The position numbers and the translations under genes were made by a program. Source: Candidatus Onthocola stercoravium (GTDB lineage Bacteria > Bacillota_I > Bacilli_A > RF39 > UBA660). From it: 5,319 bases of DNA. How positions within the stretch are numbered: the stretch's first letter is position 1; every line of letters starts with the position of its first letter. Location of the stretch: positions 1 to 5,319 of the forward strand of contig DVHV01000119.1 of NCBI GenBank assembly GCA_018711775.1. Direction: 5' to 3'. Below are positions 1-5,319 of the stretch, piece after piece. Below the pieces are notes generated by a model that saw only the letters and a list, made by a program, of their open reading frames with translations, ran no database searches and was not told where the DNA came from.

Positions 1-14
1 TTACATATTTAATA

Positions 15-20
15 TATATT
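15..20 (+). promoter_or_regulatory. Possible -10 element upstream of rny
   Basis: TATATT at 15-20 matches the sigma-A -10 consensus at 5 of 6 positions and would start transcription near base 27, about 16 nt before the rny ATG. The matching -35 box would lie left of the window, so it cannot be tested. In sequence this A/T-rich, a 5-of-6 hit is common by chance, and rny could equally be transcribed from an upstream gene. Confidence 0.22.
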
Positions 21-32
21 CTATAAGAAAAT

Positions 33-45
33 GGAGGAAAAAATG
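33..45 (+). promoter_or_regulatory. Ribosome binding site and start of rny
   Basis: GGAGG at 33-37, five A residues, then ATG at 43-45. This is a strong Shine-Dalgarno sequence at good spacing. It decides the start in favour of ATG 43, because the upstream in-frame ATG at 31 overlaps the GGAGG itself and has only A/T-rich sequence before it. Confidence 0.85.
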
Positions 46-1596
46 GATAATATTTTAATTGCCATTTTTGCCCTTATTGTTGGAATTTTTTTCGGAGGCC
101 TAATTATTTGGATTGCATTTTCCATTAGGACTTCCAAAGCGCTTAATAAAGCTAATAAATTTATTGAAGATGCTAAAAAAGAAGCAGAAAGGAATAAACG
201 AGATACATTACTTGAAATAAAACAAGAATCATTTCGGATTAAGCAAGAAACTGAAGCAGAAATTAAAGAAAAAAAGGCTGAACTTTTACAAAGTGAAGAC
301 CGTCTTTTAGCCAGAGAAAATAATCTCGATAAAAGAGAAGAAATGCTTCAAAATAGAGATAATTTATTACAAGATAAAGAAAATGATTTATTAGCAAAGC
401 AAAAAATACTCCAAGATAAAGAGGAAAAAATGGATGGCTTACTAAAAGAAGAAATAGCCAAACTTGAGACTATTTCAAAGTATAGCAAAGAAAAAGCCCG
501 TGAAGCAATAATGCAAAGGGTTGAAGCAGATATGGAATTAGAAATAACTAATTACATTAAGGAAGCAGAAGCGAAAGCCAGACTTGAGGCTCATGAAACT
601 GCTAAGCAATTAATAGTTAGTAGCATGGAACGTTATGCTGATGATGTCGTAGGACTTCAAACAGTTAGTACTATTGATTTACCTAATGACGATATGAAAG
701 GTAGACTTATTGGTAGAGAAGGAAGAAATATTAGAACTATTGAATCAGTCACTGGAGTAGATTTAATAATCGATGATACTCCTGAAGCAATTGCAATTTC
801 TTCATTTGACCCTTTAAGAAGAGAAATCGCCAAACTTACTATTGAATCTTTAATTAAAGATGGACGAATTCATCCAGGTAGAATTGAAGAAATTTACGAT
901 AAAACTGTTAAAGATGTCAATGCTAGAATAGTGCAAATTGGTAATCAAACAATTAATGATCTAGGTATTGCCAAGATGGATCCTGAACTTGTAACATTAG
1001 TTGGTAAGTTAAATTTTAGAACTAGTTATGGTCAAAATGCTTTAAAGCATTCTATAGAAGTTGCTAACCTTACTGGTTTAATGGCTGCAGAACTTGGTGA
1101 AAATGTAACCTTAGCGAAAAGAGCAGGGTTACTTCATGATATAGGTAAATCTATTGACTTTGAAATTGAAGGTAGCCATGTGGAAATTGGTTTAGATTTT
1201 GCTAAAAAACATCATGAACCAGAAGTAGTACTTGATGCAATTGCTTCACATCATGGTGATACTGAACCTAAATCGACGATTGCTGTCTTAGTTGCTGTTG
1301 CTGATACTTTATCAGCTGCTCGTCCAGGTGCCCGCAATGATACTTTAGAAAATTACATTAAGAGATTAGAACAACTTGAAGAAATTGGTAATTCTTACGA
1401 AGGTGTTGAAAAGACGTTTGCAATGCAAGCAGGTCGAGAACTAAGGGTTATTGTTAAACCTGGGGAAGTTGATGATGCCAAGAGTTACAAAATGGCTCGG
1501 GATATTAAAGAAAAAATTGAAAACGAAATGCAATACCCAGGCACTATAAAAATTACTGTTATAAGAGAAACTAGAGTTCAAGAAGAAGCAAAATAA
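43..1596 (+). CDS. rny: Ribonuclease Y, membrane-anchored endoribonuclease
   Basis: RNase Y is the membrane-bound endonuclease that starts decay and processing of many mRNAs in Bacillota. The order of parts is the family's. A single N-terminal transmembrane helix lies at about residues 3-28. A long charged coiled coil follows (about 30-200, many QDKE/REE-type heptads). A KH RNA-binding domain carries the GRLIGREGRN loop at 220-229. An HD phosphohydrolase domain follows, with His336 (LKHSIE), His365-Asp366 (LLHDIGKS) and His403-His404 (ASHHGD). As I recall, the catalytic HD of B. subtilis RNase Y is His368/Asp369 in a 520-aa protein, so this 517-aa protein is full length and looks active. I chose ATG 43 over the in-frame ATG 31: GGAGG at 33-37 sits 5 nt before ATG 43 and would be inside the coding region if 31 were used. 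ATG 31 has no ribosome binding site. Rny is often followed by ymdB; here it meets a convergent envelope gene. An internal copy of its start signal is at 421-435. Confidence 0.97.
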   Translation: MDNILIAIFALIVGIFFGGLIIWIAFSIRTSKALNKANKFIEDAKKEAERNKRDTLLEIKQESFRIKQETEAEIKEKKAELLQSEDRLLARENNLDKREEMLQNRDNLLQDKENDLLAKQKILQDKEEKMDGLLKEEIAKLETISKYSKEKAREAIMQRVEADMELEITNYIKEAEAKARLEAHETAKQLIVSSMERYADDVVGLQTVSTIDLPNDDMKGRLIGREGRNIRTIESVTGVDLIIDDTPEAIAISSFDPLRREIAKLTIESLIKDGRIHPGRIEEIYDKTVKDVNARIVQIGNQTINDLGIAKMDPELVTLVGKLNFRTSYGQNALKHSIEVANLTGLMAAELGENVTLAKRAGLLHDIGKSIDFEIEGSHVEIGLDFAKKHHEPEVVLDAIASHHGDTEPKSTIAVLVAVADTLSAARPGARNDTLENYIKRLEQLEEIGNSYEGVEKTFAMQAGRELRVIVKPGEVDDAKSYKMARDIKEKIENEMQYPGTIKITVIRETRVQEEAK

Positions 1597-1625
1597 AACA
1601 TTAGAGTAAAAAATTCTAATGTTTT
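1595..1625. terminator. Bidirectional intrinsic terminator shared by rny and the deacetylase gene
   Basis: A perfect 11-bp inverted repeat: AAAACATTAGA (1595-1605) pairs with TCTAATGTTTT (1615-1625) around a 9-nt loop. On the plus strand the 3' arm runs into a T tract (1622-1627, then CTTTT). On the minus strand the hairpin ends in TTTT and is followed by ATTTT, so it can stop transcription in both directions. It starts at the second base of the rny TAA stop (1594-1596). Its right arm contains the last codons and TAG stop of the opposing gene. The stem is A/T-rich, so its strength is uncertain, but form and position fit well. Confidence 0.85.
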
Positions 1626-2935
1626 TTCTTTTGGATAATAACGATAATAAGAAAAACTATTAAAATTATACTAGCAGAACCTATAATATAGTAAATATAA
1701 TTATTTTCTTTTTTCTTAGTTTCGTTATTTTCTTCATTATTTATATCAATATCTTTATTATCATTTTCAATAATTGGCTCATTAACCACTTCTTTAGGAA
1801 TATTATAAAACATATCCCCATCTTTATTTTCATAACCAACTTTTGAATAATATAATCCATACTCTAAAGGACTATAAGTTTTAATTTGGGTAGCCAAACT
1901 ATACTCATTATTTTTCCCAAGCAACCAATCAGTAAACCAAGTATAATGCTGACTAACGTGTTCGGCATATCCAAGCTTTGATACTTCATAAGCAGTCATT
2001 CCATTATAATATTCAAAAGGTATGTCATAATTCATAATAATTGGATTTTCTTTATATAAATGTAAATATACTTTGTAAGGTTTTTCTTCTTCACTTAAAG
2101 TATTTAATGCTTCCTTTAAAGAGTAAGTATTAAGAATATGTTGACCATGCCCATATTCACCAGCCTCATCATGATTAACCACAATATCTGGCTTAAATCT
2201 TTTTATTATATCCGCTTCAAAGTTGATTACATCATTTAAAGTGTATCCTTGATAACTTAAATTATTTATTGCTCCATCAAGTGATGTAGAGTAGGCATCT
2301 GGAAAAATCCCTAAAACAGGATAATTTCTAACTCCAACTGCCCAAAGCCCATTTAATTGCTCATCAAGTCTTTTAGGATTATTATTGTGATTCGTTAAAT
2401 ATACAATTTGAATTTTTTTGTCATTGGCAATCATTGTTGGAATTAAACCTGCAAAAAATAGATGTTCATCATCGCTATGTGTTGAAAATAACAATATATC
2501 AGCTTTTTCGTGTGGTAATTCCCAAGTCTGTACCCAATTAGGTAGAGTATCATTAAATAAAAATATTTCTTTTATTGCTACATTCTCTTCATATGTTAAG
2601 TCTACTTCATTAACTTTTGCATCCAATTTAATGCATTCATGTAAAAATCCATTTTTCCCAATATCTATTTTAGTGTCTTTGTAATTTATAACGCCTTCTT
2701 TGGATTCAATGTAATAAATTATATAAACGTAATTAAATTCTTGATTACTAGAAATTTTTATTAAGTCTTTAGCATCCATTTTTAAATAAGTATTATAATT
2801 ATTATCATTAAGCTTACTTACATTTTCATCATTAACTGCAATATTAATATTTTCAATGTAATTATCTCGCACCTCAGCCTTAACATTTAAAAACGGAATA
2901 AACAATAACAATATAAATAACTTCTTCATAACCAT
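1616..2935 (-). CDS. Secreted, membrane-anchored PIG-L/LmbE-family deacetylase
   Basis: PIG-L/LmbE proteins are zinc-dependent deacetylases, best known for removing acetyl from N-acetylglucosamine conjugates. Numbering is from ATG 2935 (439 aa). A signal peptide covers about 1-20 (MKK start, hydrophobic core, LNVKA). An unrecognised mostly beta region spans 25-135. The PIG-L core follows: THSDDE places His153, Asp155 and Asp156, and NHDEAGEYGHGQH places His255, His263 and His266. By analogy with MshB, His153, Asp156 and His266 would bind zinc and Asp155 would be the base. A polar low-complexity linker (385-411) leads to a transmembrane helix (412-434) and a basic KKKH tail, giving an extracellular catalytic domain anchored at its C terminus. 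I see no LPXTG motif. The known PIG-L enzymes MshB and BshB are cytoplasmic, so secretion is notable and suggests an envelope substrate. The start is ambiguous: GTG 2938, ATG 2935 and ATG 2929 are in frame and none has a clear ribosome binding site. Family is confident; substrate is unknown. Confidence 0.9.
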   Translation of the reverse strand: MVMKKLFILLLFIPFLNVKAEVRDNYIENINIAVNDENVSKLNDNNYNTYLKMDAKDLIKISSNQEFNYVYIIYYIESKEGVINYKDTKIDIGKNGFLHECIKLDAKVNEVDLTYEENVAIKEIFLFNDTLPNWVQTWELPHEKADILLFSTHSDDEHLFFAGLIPTMIANDKKIQIVYLTNHNNNPKRLDEQLNGLWAVGVRNYPVLGIFPDAYSTSLDGAINNLSYQGYTLNDVINFEADIIKRFKPDIVVNHDEAGEYGHGQHILNTYSLKEALNTLSEEEKPYKVYLHLYKENPIIMNYDIPFEYYNGMTAYEVSKLGYAEHVSQHYTWFTDWLLGKNNEYSLATQIKTYSPLEYGLYYSKVGYENKDGDMFYNIPKEVVNEPIIENDNKDIDINNEENNETKKKENNYIYYIIGSASIILIVFLIIVIIQKKKH

Positions 2936-2945
2936 CACTAACTTA

Positions 2946-2974
2946 ATTATAGCATGGTAAAATTTTCTTGAAAA
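2946..2974 (-). promoter_or_regulatory. Extended -10 promoter of the deacetylase gene
   Basis: Read on the minus strand: TTTTCA (2974-2969, 4 of 6 with TTGACA), a 17-bp spacer, then TATAAT (2951-2946), a perfect -10 preceded by TGC, the extended -10 motif. Transcription should start near 2939. That is 1 to 10 nt before the three possible start codons, so the mRNA would be leaderless or nearly so. Confidence 0.72.
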
Positions 2975-2979
2975 TAGCC

Positions 2980-3008
2980 TTTATTAAAATCTTATCCTAT
3001 GATATGAT
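2980..3008 (+). promoter_or_regulatory. Probable extended -10 promoter of the glycosidase operon
   Basis: TATGAT at 3003-3008 matches the -10 consensus at 5 of 6 positions and is preceded by TGA, the extended -10 form. The -35 region (TTTATT, 2980-2985, 17-bp spacer) is weak, which extended -10 promoters tolerate. Predicted start is near 3015, giving a leader of about 27 nt that includes the ribosome binding site. A second TATGAT at 2998-3003 and a TTGAAA at 2968-2973 are alternative elements, but they do not combine at good spacing. Confidence 0.5.
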
Positions 3009-3030
3009 ATTTATAGATTTAAAAAGTGGT

Positions 3031-3044
3031 AGGGATTAAATATG
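3031..3044 (+). promoter_or_regulatory. Ribosome binding site and start of the glycosidase gene
   Basis: AGGGA at 3031-3035 stands 6 nt before ATG 3042. It is a partial match to AGGAGG. It supports ATG 3042, after which the hydrophobic anchor begins within about ten residues. Confidence 0.6.
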
Positions 3045-4070
3045 AATGTAGTAAAATCAATTGGTAAAATATTTTCGTTTATTGGGATAACTCTAGGTGT
3101 TATTATTATAACTTTGGTCTTAACAATTTTTCTAATTTGTCATGGGCCATCAGAAAGTGCTCGTAATTTATTTGTGACGACAATTCTTGAAACTGGTCAA
3201 TTAAAATTTTTAGCATCAGTATTTTTAAGTGATTCGGAAATATCCGAAATTGTATCTCAAAATTCTTTAGCTACTATGCAAGAAGAAGTGGATACAGGCT
3301 TAATTACAGTTGATGAAAATACAGAAAAAGAATTAATTGAAATACATAAAGTATCTGGCAATAATTTTGAAGGAACAATGATGATTGTAAATGACCCATC
3401 TAAAATAAGTTTGGCAACAACTTATCCTTGGAGTGAGTATGGAAAAGAATTAGATAAATTAGTTACGGAAAATAATGCTATCGCAGGTATTAACGGTGGT
3501 CTTTACTATAGCGATGCCAATAAAGGAGGACGTCCTTTAGGTGTAACTGTAAGTAATGGGGAAATTCAAGATATGTCACTTGGAGCAAACGGACTACATT
3601 TAATTGGTTTTGATGAAGATAATATCTTAAGAATAATTGATATTAGTAACATGAATCGTAATGAAATAAAAGAGCTGATAACTACCGAAAAAATTCGCGA
3701 TGCCGTATCCTTCCAAGAAGAAGCGAGTGATTCAAATAATCATTTTGTAAAACTAATTATCAATGGTGAAAAAAGAGAATTAAATGGTATGGGAAGTGGG
3801 GCTAATCCTAGAACAGCGATTGGTCAACGTGAAGATGGTTCAGTTTTGTTATTAGTTACTGATGGTCGTGGCAAAAATGGACATCTTGGAGCAACTGCTG
3901 CCGATTTAATTGAAATAATGAGTGAGTATGGCGCTATAAATGCCGCTAATATTGATGGTGGAAGTTCTTCAACCATGTATTATAATGGAAAGTATTTAAT
4001 GGATAGTGTTACATTTTATTATTCAAACTCATCATGGCGTCTACCAACAGCATTTATTGTAAAGGAATAG
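3042..4070 (+). CDS. Membrane-anchored phosphodiester glycosidase (NAGPA domain)
   Basis: The family is named for the human uncovering enzyme, which removes GlcNAc from a GlcNAc-1-phospho-mannose diester. Bacterial members are often annotated as exopolysaccharide biosynthesis proteins or phosphodiester glycosidases. An N-terminal anchor helix (about 11-34) is followed by a juxtamembrane stretch (35-100) and the catalytic domain (about 105-342). Family hallmarks appear in order: GINGGLYY (149-156), GGRPLGV (162-168), NPRTAIG (255-261), VTDGR (272-276), GATAADL (283-289) and NIDGGSSSTM (303-312). Arg257 and Asp305 lie in the most conserved blocks. Nothing looks missing or frameshifted at 342 aa. 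The single N-terminal helix after a short, weakly basic head implies the catalytic domain is outside the cell. It is the first gene of a two-gene operon: the stop at 4068-4070 is 3 nt from the next ATG. It faces away from the deacetylase gene across a shared promoter region. Substrate (teichoic acid, capsule or glycolipid phosphodiester) cannot be read from sequence. Confidence 0.9.
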   Translation: MNVVKSIGKIFSFIGITLGVIIITLVLTIFLICHGPSESARNLFVTTILETGQLKFLASVFLSDSEISEIVSQNSLATMQEEVDTGLITVDENTEKELIEIHKVSGNNFEGTMMIVNDPSKISLATTYPWSEYGKELDKLVTENNAIAGINGGLYYSDANKGGRPLGVTVSNGEIQDMSLGANGLHLIGFDEDNILRIIDISNMNRNEIKELITTEKIRDAVSFQEEASDSNNHFVKLIINGEKRELNGMGSGANPRTAIGQREDGSVLLLVTDGRGKNGHLGATAADLIEIMSEYGAINAANIDGGSSSTMYYNGKYLMDSVTFYYSNSSWRLPTAFIVKE

Positions 4071-4076
4071 ATTATG
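4061..4076 (+). promoter_or_regulatory. Ribosome binding site inside the end of the preceding gene
   Basis: AAAGGA at 4061-4066 lies in the last sense codons of the glycosidase gene, 7 nt before ATG 4074 and just before the TAG at 4068-4070. Only ATT separates the stop from the next start. This supports the start choice and points to translational coupling of the two genes. Confidence 0.75.
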
Positions 4077-5174
4077 AAAAGTAGTAAAAGAAAAAGAGAA
4101 AAAAGATTTAAAAAAAGCCTTATTATTTACAGTATAGTATTAGCTATTCTGGCTTTAATATTTCTAATCTATATTTTTATAACATTGCTTAGTTATGAAA
4201 ACAATCAAGTAGATAATTTCTTACTTAAAACAGTTAATGAATTAAGTGAAGACGATTTGAAAACATATTTAAATGATAATAATTTATCTACTGATTTATT
4301 GAGTAAGTATAAAACTATTACGGAACAAAAAGATTTGACAATTAAACATTTAGAAGATGAAACCTATGAAGTATATAACGGTAATCGTTTGCTTTTTACA
4401 ATTGATACAAAAATAACTGATAATAAAACTAAATTAGGTTTATTTACATATCAGATAAGAGAAATTACTAAAATTACCCCTAATTTAAATCGCGGTTTAT
4501 TCTATTATGATGTCTTAGTTCCTAGCAATTTTGAAGTGTATGTTGATTCCCAAAAAATAGAAGAATATAGTGAATCTAATGAATTTCCAGATTTAGATTT
4601 CATGTACTATAATGAATCAATGCCAACATTAGTTAAATATGAAATCAATAAATTAGATAGTGAAAAAGAAATTACTATTAAAGATTATAATGGAAATGTT
4701 GTGGATGTTAATGAAGATAATTTTGTTTATCAAAACAAAGATTATTTTATTAAAACTTCTACTTTAGAAGAGGCTAAAAATTATATAAATATTGACTTTG
4801 ATGTTATGAAAGTAGCAGAAGACTGGCATTTATTTTTAACCAAAGATTTAAGTGGAGAAAGATATGGTTTTTATAACATTTCAAACTATTTAATCGAAGG
4901 CACCAACATGTATCAAATGGCTTACAATTGGGCTCATAATGTTGATATAACTTTTACAAGTAAACACACCTTAGGTAATCCTATTTGGCCAGTTGAAAGA
5001 TTAGAAAATTTTGTGATATTTGGTCCGGATGCCTTTGCTTGTGAAGTATATTTAGAAAAAGATATGATTGTTGCAGGTAAACATCAAACCGATATCATGC
5101 ATGATAAATTATATTTTATTAAAGATAATGGCAATTGGAAATTAATAAATATTCAAGCAATTGAAGAAAACTAA
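4074..5174 (+). CDS. Single-pass membrane protein with large extracellular region, function unknown
   Basis: I do not recognise this 366-aa protein. It has a strongly basic cytoplasmic head (residues 2-14, ten K/R), one transmembrane helix (about 15-40) and an extracellular part of about 325 residues with no further membrane span. The outside part seems to have three pieces. The first is a charged region (45-135) ending in alternating beta-like segments. The middle beta-rich module opens with YYDVLVPSNFEVYVDS (144-159), which recalls the small sandwich modules of PEGA- and TcaA-type proteins. The C-terminal region (about 235-366) ends in KLYFIKDNGNWKLINIQ, the ending typical of NTF2-like domains. 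These fold guesses are inference. No catalytic motif is evident, so a scaffold, binding or sensing role beside the glycosidase is more likely than an enzyme. It is the second gene of the operon, 3 nt after the glycosidase, with no promoter of its own visible. Base composition resembles its neighbours, and the gene appears intact. Confidence 0.88.
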   Translation: MKSSKRKREKRFKKSLIIYSIVLAILALIFLIYIFITLLSYENNQVDNFLLKTVNELSEDDLKTYLNDNNLSTDLLSKYKTITEQKDLTIKHLEDETYEVYNGNRLLFTIDTKITDNKTKLGLFTYQIREITKITPNLNRGLFYYDVLVPSNFEVYVDSQKIEEYSESNEFPDLDFMYYNESMPTLVKYEINKLDSEKEITIKDYNGNVVDVNEDNFVYQNKDYFIKTSTLEEAKNYINIDFDVMKVAEDWHLFLTKDLSGERYGFYNISNYLIEGTNMYQMAYNWAHNVDITFTSKHTLGNPIWPVERLENFVIFGPDAFACEVYLEKDMIVAGKHQTDIMHDKLYFIKDNGNWKLINIQAIEEN

Positions 5175-5199
5175 AAAGGAAGCTTAAAACTTCCTTTTT
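5173..5199. terminator. Bidirectional intrinsic terminator shared by the operon and the RNase J gene
   Basis: A perfect 10-bp inverted repeat: AAAAAGGAAG (5173-5182) pairs with CTTCCTTTTT (5190-5199) around a 7-nt loop. The T run serves the plus strand, and the A run on the left arm gives T residues when read on the minus strand. It begins at the second base of the TAA stop of the plus-strand gene (5172-5174) and lies immediately beyond the TAG stop of the opposing gene (5202-5200), so it serves both convergent units. Confidence 0.88.
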
Positions 5200-5319
5200 C
5201 TATGCTTGATTTACTTCCATAATTACTGGTAAGATAATTGGTTTTCTTCCAGTCAAATTATTTATAAATGGTAGTAATTCTAAAATAATTTGATTTTTTA
5301 AGTCTGTATACGAATATGG
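5200..5319 (-). CDS. rnj: Ribonuclease J, C-terminal end only
   Basis: Reading the minus strand from the right edge gives 39 open codons and a TAG stop at 5202-5200. The end, TGRKPIILPVIMEV followed by NQA, matches the conserved C terminus of RNase J (R-R/K-P-M/I-I-L-P-V-I-M-E-V type). RNase J is the metallo-beta-lactamase/beta-CASP nuclease with 5' exonuclease and endonuclease activity that degrades mRNA and matures rRNA in Bacillota. Only the C-terminal domain tail is present. The catalytic HxHxDH domains would lie beyond the window, so neither activity nor J1 versus J2 type can be judged. It converges on the envelope operon and shares its terminator. The call rests on one short but distinctive motif. 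Confidence 0.8.
   Translation of the reverse strand, partial: PYSYTDLKNQIILELLPFINNLTGRKPIILPVIMEVNQA

Noticed and set aside
290..450. Repeated QDKE/REE-type segments in rny
   Set aside because: These are ordinary coiled-coil heptads expected in RNase Y, not a DNA repeat or inserted domain.
2418..2684. An 88-codon open frame on the plus strand
   Set aside because: It is antisense to the well-supported PIG-L gene, covering its catalytic motif region. It has no ribosome binding site and encodes no recognisable protein. It is a shadow frame.
2570..2935. Sortase substrate status for the PIG-L protein
   Set aside because: The signal peptide and C-terminal helix with basic tail resemble a sortase substrate, but no LPXTG-like motif precedes the helix. 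Simple membrane anchoring is the better reading.
2998..3010. Short tandem repeat TATGA-TATGA-TAT
   Set aside because: Only two and a half 5-nt units, in an A/T-rich promoter region. Better explained as overlapping -10-like sequences than as a repeat or regulator site.
2939..3041. Riboswitch or small RNA in the divergent intergenic region
   Set aside because: The predicted leaders are about 27 nt on the plus strand and at most about 10 nt on the minus strand. That is too short for a riboswitch, and no stable hairpin is visible.
43..5174. Possible TGA-as-tryptophan code (table 4), given the AT-richness and absence of TGA stops
   Set aside because: All 12 tryptophans counted in the four complete genes are TGG and none of the frames contains an internal TGA. 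A table-4 genome this A/T-rich would be expected to use TGA heavily. The lack of TGA stops among five genes is not informative alone.

Overview
The window reads as chromosome from a low-GC, AT-rich member of the Bacillota/Mycoplasmatota side of the tree. The evidence is an RNase Y plus the tail of an RNase J (the Gram-positive mRNA-decay pair), Bacillus-like promoters, GG-rich ribosome binding sites and very A/T-biased codons. All 12 tryptophan codons I count in the four complete genes are TGG, and no gene ends in TGA. The standard bacterial code (table 11) is therefore used, which argues against Mycoplasma/Spiroplasma proper. An uncultured gut Bacilli lineage (RF39- or Erysipelotrichales-like) would fit, but the lineage is inference.

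Layout: (1) 43-1596 (+) rny, membrane-anchored RNase Y, essentially complete at 517 aa. (2) 1595-1625, a hairpin terminator shared by the convergent neighbours. (3) 1616-2935 (-), a secreted, membrane-anchored PIG-L/LmbE-type deacetylase. (4) 2936-3041, a 106-bp divergent promoter region with one extended -10 element on each strand. (5) 3042-4070 (+), a membrane-anchored phosphodiester glycosidase (NAGPA domain). (6) 4074-5174 (+), an unrecognised single-pass membrane protein, translationally coupled to the gene before it. (7) 5173-5199, a second shared hairpin terminator. (8) 5200-5319 (-), the last 39 codons of an RNase J gene that runs off the right edge.

Functionally there are two themes. 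The outer genes are the two main ribonucleases of Gram-positive mRNA turnover (RNase Y endonuclease, RNase J exo/endonuclease). The inner three genes all encode proteins with most of their mass outside the membrane. Two of them belong to families that act on N-acetylglucosamine-type sugars: PIG-L removes the N-acetyl group, and NAGPA-type enzymes cleave sugar-1-phosphodiester links. A small envelope glycopolymer or glycolipid remodelling set is the most economical reading, but the substrate is unknown.

The region is compact. Both terminators begin at the second base of a TAA stop codon, one is built partly from the last codons of the opposing gene, and the deacetylase mRNA is predicted to have almost no 5' leader. 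There is no mobile element, CRISPR array, tRNA or rRNA here, and no gene-free stretch over 300 bases.
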